Below are positions 1 to 4,292 of a stretch of 5,591 nucleotides of DNA, piece after piece. The translations under genes were made by a program, and so were the position numbers. The stretch is from Rhodobacter sp. (GTDB taxonomy: Bacteria > Pseudomonadota > Alphaproteobacteria > Rhodobacterales > Rhodobacteraceae), in NCBI GenBank assembly GCA_013824055.1, contig PNNE01000229.1, positions 1-5,591 of the forward strand. The letters are read 5' to 3'. Below the pieces are notes generated by a model. That model worked only from the letters and a program-made list of their open reading frames with translations, was not told where the DNA came from and did not search any database. Numbering within the stretch: position 1 is the first letter of the stretch; every line of letters begins with the position of its first letter.

Positions 1-501
1 GAGGCGCTTGGCACCGGCATGGGCACCCGCTTCAAGCTGGACGACCTGCGCTATGAAAAGATCATCATCATGACCGACGCCGACGTCGACGGCGCGCATA
101 TCGCCAGCCTGTTGATGACCTTCTTCTTCACCCAGATGCGCCCGCTGATCGACAAGGGCCACCTCTACCTCGCCTGCCCGCCCCTCTACCGCCTGACCCA
201 AGGCGCGCGCCGAATGTACGTCGCCGACGACGCCGAAAAAGAGCTTTGGCTCGCCAAGGGGTTGGGAGGCAAAGGCAAGATCGACGTCCAGCGTTTCAAG
301 GGCCTGGGCGAGATGGACGCCAAGGACCTGAAGGACACCACGATGAACCCCGCGACGAGGAAGCTGATCCGGGTGAGCATTGATGAGGACGAGCCGGGGG
401 ACACCTCCGACCTGGTGGAGCGCCTGATGGGCAAGAAGCCGGAATTGCGGTTCCAGTACATCCAGGAGAACGCTCGGTTTGTGGAGGAGTTGGATGTATA
501 A
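1..501 (+). CDS. parE: DNA topoisomerase IV subunit B (ParE), C-terminal part; 5' end outside window
   Basis: ParE is the ATPase subunit of the ParC2ParE2 type IIA topoisomerase that decatenates daughter chromosomes; this part carries the TOPRIM metal-binding region. The reading frame is open from base 1 and gives 166 residues. TDADVDGAH (visible residues 25-33) is the TOPRIM DxD motif that binds Mg2+, and QRFKGLGEM (97-105) is the highly conserved type IIA signature. The tail (LMGKKPELRFQYIQENA, then LDV and TAA) is the normal family ending, so the 3' end is intact. ParE is preferred over GyrB because the motif continues AHIASLLMTFFF, not the SHIRTLLLTFFF usual in alphaproteobacterial GyrB, and because of the tail. 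No T-rich intrinsic terminator follows; the next gene starts 30 bp downstream in the same frame. The ParE/GyrB family is certain; ParE itself is very likely. Confidence 0.95.
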   Translation, partial: EALGTGMGTRFKLDDLRYEKIIIMTDADVDGAHIASLLMTFFFTQMRPLIDKGHLYLACPPLYRLTQGARRMYVADDAEKELWLAKGLGGKGKIDVQRFKGLGEMDAKDLKDTTMNPATRKLIRVSIDEDEPGDTSDLVERLMGKKPELRFQYIQENARFVEELDV

Positions 502-535
502 GCCATTGACGCATACGCCAATGGCGCATATATGC
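502..535 (+). promoter_or_regulatory. Promoter and nested operator palindromes of the toxin-antitoxin operon
   Basis: The short gap between parE and the toxin holds a sigma70-like pair: TTGACG (506-511), a 17-bp spacer, and TATATG (529-534). Three inverted repeats overlap it. GCCATTG (502-508) and CAATGGC (519-525) are perfect 7-bp arms around a 10-nt loop. CGCCA-A-TGGCG (516-526) is a compact palindrome that extends to 513-529 with one mismatched pair. GCATATATGC (526-535) is a perfect 10-bp palindrome covering the -10 and the start codon. Such layouts are typical of toxin-antitoxin operons autorepressed by a helix-turn-helix antitoxin. The palindromes are seen directly; their role is inferred. 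An alternative weaker promoter is TTGGAT (490-495), 16 bp, CATACG (512-517). Confidence 0.55.
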
Positions 536-867
536 TGACAACGGTCATCGAACTGGACGAATTCCTGCGTCAGGCCAAAGGCGTGATGACGGATGCCGAA
601 CGGGGCGAACTGGTGGACTACCTTGCTGCAAACCCGGATGCGGGAATCTCTTTGGGCGGTGGCCTGCGCAAACTGCGCTTCGCCCGGCAAGGCGCGGGGA
701 AAAGCGGCGGGTTCCGCTCGATCCACTTCTACCGGCCCGCCATCGGCCCGGTGATCCTTCTGGCGCTCTTCGCCAAGAATGAGAAGGCAAACCTTACCGC
801 CTCGGAACAGGCGGGGCTCTTGAAACTCGGCGACATCCTCGCCGCGCACTACAGGGGAAGGAAATGA
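532..867 (+). CDS. higB: HigB2-like type II toxin (RelE/ParE superfamily mRNA interferase)
   Basis: Predicted 111-residue toxin of the RelE/HigB family, members of which cleave mRNA on the ribosome and slow growth when the paired antitoxin is lost. From memory, V. cholerae HigB2 is about the same length. The family core is GGGLRKLRFARQGAGKSGG (42-60), followed by R62, the strand SIHFY (63-67), the hydrophobic strand VILLALFAKNEK (74-85) and a C-terminal helix. The basic residues of the core and KNEK are the likely RNA-contacting and catalytic surface, by family analogy. The loop NPDAGISLGGG (34-44) looks about two residues shorter than the usual NPxxGdxixGTGG. ATG 532 is chosen because the conserved N-terminus (TVIELDEFLRQAK) begins right after it; there is no Shine-Dalgarno sequence, and the best promoter would start RNA downstream of it. 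The gene shares parE's frame and is separated from it by one TAA. It overlaps the antitoxin gene by 4 bp. Confidence 0.88.
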   Translation: MLTTVIELDEFLRQAKGVMTDAERGELVDYLAANPDAGISLGGGLRKLRFARQGAGKSGGFRSIHFYRPAIGPVILLALFAKNEKANLTASEQAGLLKLGDILAAHYRGRK

Positions 868-1178
868 CCAGCGAAGCATTCAAGCGGATCGAGCGGGGCC
901 TTCTGGAGGCGATTGCTTTCGCGCAGGGCAAAGAAACCGGCGCAATCGTCCACCACATCGAAGTCCCCGACACCCCCGACGTGAAGGCCATCCGCGCCTC
1001 AACCGGTCTCAGCCAGGCCGAATTCGCCAGGTCTATCGGGGTGAAGAAGGCGACGCTGCTGAATTGGGAGCAGGACCGCCGCAAGCCGGAAGGCCCGGCA
1101 AGGGTGCTGCTTGCGCTGATCGCCAAGGAACCGGGGATTGTGCAGCAGGTGTTGCGGTCTCAAACCCCGCAAAGATAA
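864..1178 (+). CDS. higA: HigA2-like antitoxin, XRE-family helix-turn-helix protein
   Basis: Predicted 104-residue antitoxin that should neutralise the upstream toxin and repress the shared promoter. Residues 1-36 form the likely toxin-binding part (helical, with HIEVPDTPDVKAIR leading into the DNA-binding domain). Residues about 37-95 are a Cro/C1-type domain, with SQAEFARSIGVKKATLLNW (50-68) as the helix-turn-helix. The WEQDRRKPEGPA stretch (68-79) is the hallmark of HigA/NadS-type antitoxins. Length matches the HigA2 group, as does the toxin-first order, the reverse of RelBE and most TA pairs. ATG 864 overlaps the toxin's TGA (ATGA), with AGGGG (853-857) six bases upstream, so translation is probably coupled. 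NadS is an alternative family name for the same fold. No intrinsic terminator follows the TAA. Confidence 0.88.
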   Translation: MTSEAFKRIERGLLEAIAFAQGKETGAIVHHIEVPDTPDVKAIRASTGLSQAEFARSIGVKKATLLNWEQDRRKPEGPARVLLALIAKEPGIVQQVLRSQTPQR

Positions 1179-1416
1179 GGGTATTTGGTGCGACTTGTGA
1201 GTTGGAAAAGAAAGGGATACACGAATTCAAGCTCAATGCTTTGGCCGTTGCATCAATTTCAAACTACGAACTGGAAGACCGCAGGCATCGAGATAGCGTC
1301 AAACAAAATTGGCTACTTTTCCTTGTGATGGTTGCAATGGCAATAGCTGCTGTAGTTCAAGCATTTTCGGTTTTTGCGTGGCCAGCAAGGGTGCGTGCCA
1401 ACCTACCGCCCGCATT

Positions 1417-1447
1417 CCGTCAGATTTGCCCAAAGCAAATCCGACGG
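1417..1447. repeat. Inverted repeat, 12-bp stem with one mismatch
   Basis: Arms CCGTC-A-GATTTGC (1417-1429) and GCAAATC-C-GACGG (1435-1447) flank the loop CCAAA. All pairs match except one A/C opposition. No T-run follows on either strand, so it is a poor intrinsic terminator. It sits where the low-GC patch gives way to GC-rich sequence and may be one end or part of an interspersed repeat; copies elsewhere in the genome cannot be checked here. Confidence 0.6.
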
Positions 1448-1491
1448 CGCCCTCCCTCCGGGCCCTCACAGGCGTGCTCGGGCGTTCGACG

Positions 1492-1517
1492 GGAAAACAG
1501 TCCACTGGACTGTTTCC
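1492..1517. repeat. Near-perfect palindrome centred on CAGTCCACTGGACTG
   Basis: CAGTCCA (1498-1504) and TGGACTG (1506-1512) are perfect arms around a single C. The stem extends outward through AAA/TTT (1495-1497 with 1513-1515) and, past one bulged A, GG/CC (1492-1493 with 1516-1517). As RNA it would be a long hairpin with a minimal loop. As DNA it could be a protein-binding site or part of an interspersed extragenic repeat. On the + strand the downstream arm contains TTT but no longer T-run, so terminator activity is uncertain. Confidence 0.6.
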
Positions 1518-1583
1518 TGATCCGTCTCACCCCCGCGTGCCGGTCGCGGTCGGCTTTGCACCCCGGCCTCGCACAAGAAACCC

Positions 1584-1629
1584 CGCCCCGGGCCTGACCC
1601 GGGGCCCGCCCCGGGCCTGACCCGGGGCC
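1584..1629. repeat. Perfect tandem duplication of a 23-bp palindromic (REP-like) unit
   Basis: The unit at 1584-1606 is repeated without a mismatch at 1607-1629. Each copy is itself a hairpin: GCCCCGGG, loop CCTGA, CCCGGGGC, a perfect 8-bp GC-only stem (1585-1592 with 1598-1605, and 1608-1615 with 1621-1628). Extragenic palindromes of this composition are common between genes in Rhodobacteraceae to my recollection, which makes a REP-like family the best explanation. They may stabilise or terminate transcripts, or act as targets for REP-associated transposases; none of these is shown here. Confidence 0.8.
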
Positions 1630-1646
1630 TCGTGTGTCACCGGGAG

Positions 1647-1667
1647 ACCCCGGCTCAAGGCCGGGGT
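1647..1667. repeat. Third REP-like palindrome, related to the tandem pair
   Basis: ACCCCGGC (1647-1654) and GCCGGGGT (1660-1667) form a perfect 8-bp stem around the loop TCAAG. Stem length, loop length (5 nt) and GC-rich arms match the two units 18 bp upstream, but the arm sequence differs, so it looks like a diverged or sister member of the same family. Confidence 0.7.
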
Positions 1668-1781
1668 GAGGTCGCTCTACCGGGCCACCCTTGCGGCACA
1701 GGCGCATGGCGCGGGAAACCCCAAGACCCAGACCAACCCCTTGCCCCCAAACGAGAACTCCGACCCACCCCCCGTGGACAC

Positions 1782-1809
1782 TTGCCGCAACCCACCCCCG
1801 CCCCATATC
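1782..1809 (+). promoter_or_regulatory. Candidate promoter for a leaderless DUF1194 transcript
   Basis: TTGCCG (1782-1787), a 16-bp spacer and CATATC (1804-1809) resemble a sigma70-type promoter; CATATC is the only AT-rich hexamer in the C-rich leader. A start about 7 bases past the -10 falls on or beside ATG 1817, which would make the mRNA leaderless. That fits the absence of any Shine-Dalgarno sequence before this ATG (the upstream bases are CCCAACCC). The -35 match is modest, so this is tentative. Confidence 0.35.
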
Positions 1810-1816
1810 CCAACCC

Positions 1817-2506
1817 ATGCGGAAGCTGATCGCCCTCCTCCTCCTCGCCACCCCCCTCCAGGCCCAGGAGGTGGACCTTGAACTCGTCCTGCTCGCCGAC
1901 GCCTCCGGGTCGATCACCCAGGATGAAATCGACTTCCAGCGGGAAAGCACCGCCACCGCAATCACCGACCCCGCCGTGCTGGAGGCGATCCAGAACACCC
2001 TCACCGGCTCCATCGCCGTCACCTACGTCGAGTGGGCCGCCAACCAGGCCACCGTCGTCGACTGGACCGTGATCGACAGCCCCGAGACGGCCGAGGCCTT
2101 CGCCGCCGCCCTCCTTGGCCCGCCCCGCCTTGCCACCGGACGGAACGCCATCGGCAACGCCCTGCTCGAAGGCCGCCGTCTGATCGAGGCGAACGACATC
2201 CAGTCCCTCCGCCAGGTCATCGACTTTTCCGGCGACAGCACCGGCAACTTCTCGGGCGTCGGCATCGAGGAGGCGCGGGACGAGGTTGTCGCGGCGGGCA
2301 TCGTCATCAACGGCCTGCCGATCCTGGACGGCGGCCCGGACGACCCGCTCCTCCAGGAATACCAGGCCCGCATCATCGGCGGCCCCGGCGCCTTTGCCAT
2401 CCCCGCCCTCGGCCGGCAGGACTTCGTCTCCGCGCTGCGCCGCAAGCTGATCCTGGAGATCGCCGGCACCCCCCTCGGCAGCGCGACCGCCACTTCCGCC
2501 CCATAG
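1817..2506 (+). CDS. DUF1194 protein, secreted von Willebrand factor A-like domain
   Basis: Encodes 229 residues. MRKLIALLLLATPLQA (1-16) is a Sec signal peptide with a type I cleavage site after LQA, so the protein should act in the periplasm or outside. The rest matches DUF1194, a vWA-fold family widespread in alphaproteobacteria. DASGS (28-32) is the DxSxS of the metal ion-dependent adhesion site, TGRNAIGNAL (107-116) carries the likely MIDAS threonine, and VIDFSGDS (134-141) the third loop. VINGLPI (163-169) and YQARIIGGPGAF (182-193) are family signatures. vWA domains bind partners through a bound divalent metal; the partner is unknown. ATG 1817 is chosen over the upstream TTG 1691 because the signal peptide starts there and the upstream frame is Pro/Arg-rich. 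No ribosome binding site is visible. An oxidoreductase gene lies 52 bp downstream on the same strand, but no functional link is evident. Confidence 0.9.
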   Translation: MRKLIALLLLATPLQAQEVDLELVLLADASGSITQDEIDFQRESTATAITDPAVLEAIQNTLTGSIAVTYVEWAANQATVVDWTVIDSPETAEAFAAALLGPPRLATGRNAIGNALLEGRRLIEANDIQSLRQVIDFSGDSTGNFSGVGIEEARDEVVAAGIVINGLPILDGGPDDPLLQEYQARIIGGPGAFAIPALGRQDFVSALRRKLILEIAGTPLGSATATSAP

Positions 2507-2530
2507 GGTCGGGTATCCCCCACCTGACCC
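2506..2530 (+). terminator. Hairpin overlapping the DUF1194 stop codon; possible terminator or attenuator
   Basis: GGGTCGGGT (2506-2514) pairs with ACCTGACCC (2522-2530), nine pairs with one G-U wobble and a 7-nt loop. It begins at the last base of the TAG stop and is not followed by a T-run. It could protect the upstream mRNA end or reduce read-through into the oxidoreductase gene, whose ATG is 28 bases further on and has no obvious Shine-Dalgarno sequence. Confidence 0.35.
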
Positions 2531-2558
2531 GCGCAGCCGCAGGGTCTACCCCTTCCCC

Positions 2559-3509
2559 ATGCAGATCGCCCGCTACACCGCCTATGGCGGCCCCGAGACC
2601 GTCGCCCTTGAGGACGCCCCGATCCCCACGCCAGGACAGGGAGAGCTTCTGATAAGGGTCCGCGCCGCCCCCGTCACCGCTGGCGACGCCCGGATGCGGT
2701 CGGGGCGCGTCCCCCGTGGCCTCTCGCTGATGGTCCGTCTCGCCATCGGCTGGTCCCGCCCCAGGGTCGCCCCCGGCTGGGCCTTCGCCGGAGAAGTCGC
2801 CGCCCTCGGTCCCGGCGTGACCGGCTTTACCCAAGGTCAGCGCGTCTTCGGCCTGAAAGGGTTCAAGGGCGGCGCCCATGCCGAGTATCTGACGATCCCC
2901 GCCACCGGCCCCGTCCTGTCCCTGCCCGACACCCTTAGCTTCGAACAGGGCGCCGCCTTCTTCTTCGGCGGTCTCACCGCAGCCGAGTTCCTGATCGACC
3001 GCGCCAGACTTGCCCCCGGTGAACGCCTGCTCGTCGCCGGAGCGACCGGCTCGGTCGGCAGCGCCGCTGTCCAGATCGCCCGCCATGTCGGTGCCGAAGT
3101 CGCCGCCACCGCCTCGCCCGCCAACCACCCGCTTGCCCGCCAGCTGGGCGCGACCGAGGTCACCGACTACCGCAGCGGCCCGCCGCAAGGCCCGTTCGAC
3201 GTGATCCTCGACGTGATGGGCAGCCTGGGCTGGAGCCGGGCACAGCCGCTCCTCACCCCCCAGGGGCGCCTGGTTCTGATCACCGCCGACCTGTCCGAGA
3301 TGCTTGCCTCTGCCTTGCGCCGCCGAAGGTTCATCACCGGGACGAACAAGGACGATCTGCCGTCAATGCGGCGGCTGGTCGATCTGCACCGGGCCGGCGG
3401 CTACACGCCCGTCATTGGCCCGACCCTGCCCTTCGCGCAACTGGCCCAGGCGCACCGGATCGCCGAAAGCTTTCACAAGCCCGGCAACCTGATCGTGACG
3501 ATGGGGTAA
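2559..3509 (+). CDS. NAD(P)-dependent oxidoreductase, MDR superfamily, zinc-less quinone oxidoreductase type
   Basis: A 316-residue medium-chain dehydrogenase/reductase, predicted to reduce quinones, enones or similar carbonyls with NAD(P)H in the cytosol; the true substrate cannot be told. Residues 1-120 form the GroES-like catalytic domain, starting with the typical IARYTAYGGPETVALEDAP and containing APVTAGDARMRSG (37-49) and GWAFAGEVAALGPGV (73-87). Residues about 125-255 are the Rossmann domain, with VAGATGSVGSAAVQIAR (159-175) as the dinucleotide-binding loop. The usual zinc-binding GHE motif and cysteine ligands are missing, which places it with the zinc-independent quinone oxidoreductases. 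The length is ordinary. ATG 2559 puts the conserved first strand right at the N-terminus; it lacks a Shine-Dalgarno sequence (upstream bases CCTTCCCC). It may be co-transcribed with the DUF1194 gene or have its own start. Confidence 0.92.
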   Translation: MQIARYTAYGGPETVALEDAPIPTPGQGELLIRVRAAPVTAGDARMRSGRVPRGLSLMVRLAIGWSRPRVAPGWAFAGEVAALGPGVTGFTQGQRVFGLKGFKGGAHAEYLTIPATGPVLSLPDTLSFEQGAAFFFGGLTAAEFLIDRARLAPGERLLVAGATGSVGSAAVQIARHVGAEVAATASPANHPLARQLGATEVTDYRSGPPQGPFDVILDVMGSLGWSRAQPLLTPQGRLVLITADLSEMLASALRRRRFITGTNKDDLPSMRRLVDLHRAGGYTPVIGPTLPFAQLAQAHRIAESFHKPGNLIVTMG

Positions 3510-3523
3510 GGCGCGGGCCGTAG

Positions 3524-3542
3524 GGTGGGCGATCCGCCCACC
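3524..3542. terminator. Hairpin between convergent genes; candidate bidirectional terminator
   Basis: GGTGGGCG (3524-3531) and CGCCCACC (3535-3542) form a perfect 8-bp stem (or 7 bp with the loop GATCC). It lies 14 bases after the oxidoreductase stop and 4 bases after the hemolysin III-family stop on the other strand, the expected place for a shared terminator. There is no T-run on either side, so it may work with Rho or mainly stabilise mRNA ends. The GTAGGGTGGGC lead-in resembles an intergenic motif I recall from many proteobacteria. Confidence 0.55.
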
Positions 3543-3546
3543 GCCC

Positions 3547-4206
3547 TTATGCCAAGGCCACCGCCACTGCGGCAAAGTGCAGCCCGGCCGCCACCGCGAC
3601 GAACCCGTGCCAGATCGCAGTCTGGAAGCGCAGCCGCTCCCAGACGTAGAAGGCCACCCCCGCAACATAGGTCGCTCCGCCCGCCACCAGAAGCCACAGC
3701 GACACCGACGGCAGCGCCGCCGTCACCGGCCCGATCGCGATCACCCCGACCCAGCCCAGCAGCACATAGGCCAGGATCGACAGCCGGTCATACCGCCCTG
3801 GCAGCACGACCTTGACCAGTATCCCCAGCACCGCGCCGGTCCAGACCACGGCCCCCAGCACCCAGGGCCAGTTGCCCGAAAGATGCGGGATCAGCGCGGT
3901 ATAGGTCCCGGCGATCATCACGTAGATCATCGAATGGTCGAACCGCCGCAAAACCCATTTCAGCGCCGAGGGCGGCGTCATGTTGTAGGCCAGCGAGAAG
4001 CCCCACATCAGGAAGAACCCCGCCGCATAGACTGTCAGCGCCACCAGCATCCCGATCCCCGAAGTCTGCAAGGCGTGCGACAGCAGCAGCGGAAAGGCGA
4101 TCAGCCCGGCCAGCAGCGCCAGTGCATGGACGATGCCGTCGGCCAGGATCTCGCCCAGGGTCAGGTCGCGTTTTAGGGCACGGTGATGATCGGCGGGAAG
4201 CGTCAT
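3547..4206 (-). CDS. trhA: PAQR family / hemolysin III-like membrane protein (TrhA type)
   Basis: A 219-residue inner-membrane protein with seven predicted helices (about 20-46, 50-74, 92-108, 113-135, 142-162, 168-188, 198-218). The signature RRFDHSMIYVMIAGTYTA (87-104) identifies the hemolysin III branch of the PAQR family, linked in bacteria to membrane lipid or fluidity homeostasis; the hemolysin name is historical. Canonical members bind a metal through a YH in helix 2, an Asp in helix 3 and HxxxH in helix 7. Here helix 2 has AYN (N75), helix 7 has TAIWH (T196, H200), and D90 is kept. So two of the three His positions differ, as I recall for some alphaproteobacterial homologues. ATG at 4206-4204 gives a normal N-terminus; AGGA lies only 2 bases upstream. 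The gene converges on the oxidoreductase gene. The symbol is by family only. Confidence 0.9.
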   Translation of the reverse strand: MTLPADHHRALKRDLTLGEILADGIVHALALLAGLIAFPLLLSHALQTSGIGMLVALTVYAAGFFLMWGFSLAYNMTPPSALKWVLRRFDHSMIYVMIAGTYTALIPHLSGNWPWVLGAVVWTGAVLGILVKVVLPGRYDRLSILAYVLLGWVGVIAIGPVTAALPSVSLWLLVAGGATYVAGVAFYVWERLRFQTAIWHGFVAVAAGLHFAAVAVALA

Positions 4207-4237
4207 GGTCCTGACTCTGGCAAGTGATCGTCACCAG

Positions 4238-4265
4238 AACATGACCGGCCGCCGCCCACGGTCAA
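4238..4265 (-). promoter_or_regulatory. Weak candidate promoter for the hemolysin III-like gene
   Basis: Reading the minus strand, TTGACC (4265-4260) and CATGTT (4243-4238) are 16 bp apart. The -35 matches well; the -10 keeps only three consensus bases. It is the best pair in the 86-bp gap between the ThuA stop and this gene's start, giving a leader of roughly 25 bases. The -35 lies in the loop of the hairpin at 4248-4278. Confidence 0.3.
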
Positions 4266-4278
4266 GAGTGGCGGCGGC
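4248..4278 (-). terminator. Strong GC-rich hairpin after the ThuA gene; candidate terminator
   Basis: GCCGCCGCCCAC (4248-4259) pairs with GTGGCGGCGGC (4268-4278), 11 pairs with one bulged C and an 8-nt loop. On the minus strand it begins 14 bases after the ThuA stop codon, a normal terminator position, but no T-run follows. It separates the reductase-ThuA operon from the hemolysin III-like gene on the same strand. Confidence 0.5.
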
Positions 4279-4292
4279 GATGTGACCTCACG

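Larger units (their letters stand above)
1202..1597 (+). pseudogene. Possible remnant or small gene with one membrane helix in the low-GC patch (unrecognised)
   Basis: I do not recognise this frame. Its first part reads LEKKGIHEFKLNALAVAS, then a charged stretch (YELEDRRHRDSVKQN) and one clear hydrophobic helix, WLLFLVMVAMAIAAVVQAF (about 1309-1365), ending FAW. Codon use there is low-GC and protein-like. After about 1380 the frame enters the repeat mosaic and becomes Arg/Pro-rich, closing at a TGA (1595-1597) inside the first tandem palindrome. There is no in-frame ATG before the helix. TTG 1202 is the only convenient start and has no ribosome binding site; the nearest upstream ATG (1064) lies deep inside the antitoxin gene. 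It may be the piece of a transferred membrane-protein gene whose ends were lost, a true small protein, or chance. Boundaries are nominal. Confidence 0.25.
1179..1816. other. 638-bp mosaic gap: low-GC patch, hairpins, tandem palindromes and C-rich leader
   Basis: No confident gene lies between the antitoxin stop and the DUF1194 start. The sequence changes character several times. Bases 1201-1380 are about 43% GC by hand count, far below the flanks. Bases 1417-1447 and 1492-1517 are inverted repeats. Bases 1584-1629 are a perfect tandem duplication of a palindrome, and 1647-1667 is a related hairpin. Bases 1721-1816 hold 52 C but only 12 G in 96. Several reading frames run through the region, but their products change abruptly from plausible protein to Pro/Arg-rich runs, as expected of chance frames in GC-rich DNA. 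The impression is of a recombination or insertion hotspot downstream of the toxin-antitoxin module. Confidence 0.7.

Noticed and set aside
1309..1620. 103-residue plus-strand frame in the low-GC patch and repeats
   Set aside because: The alternative frame over the same bases encodes the clean membrane helix; this one is Cys/Pro-rich and passes through the palindromes.
1417..1667. CRISPR-like array, given several repeats in a row
   Set aside because: The repeats are of different sequence, the identical pair has no spacer, and no cas genes are present.
1691..1816. N-terminal extension of the DUF1194 gene from TTG 1691
   Set aside because: The 42 extra residues are Pro/Arg/Thr-rich, and a complete signal peptide starts at ATG 1817.
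1179..1816. Insertion sequence or attachment site in the mosaic gap
   Set aside because: No transposase or integrase fragment, no matching terminal inverted repeats with target duplications, and no tRNA gene were seen.
1420..2022. 200-residue minus-strand frame across the repeat mosaic and the DUF1194 start
   Set aside because: The product is Gly/Arg/Trp-rich with no recognisable domain, it crosses palindromes, and it is antisense to a well-supported gene.
2373..3188. 271-residue minus-strand frame antisense to the oxidoreductase gene
   Set aside because: Its composition (Gly, Ala, Asp repeats) is what the complement of a GC-rich coding strand yields; the + strand frame has clear MDR motifs.
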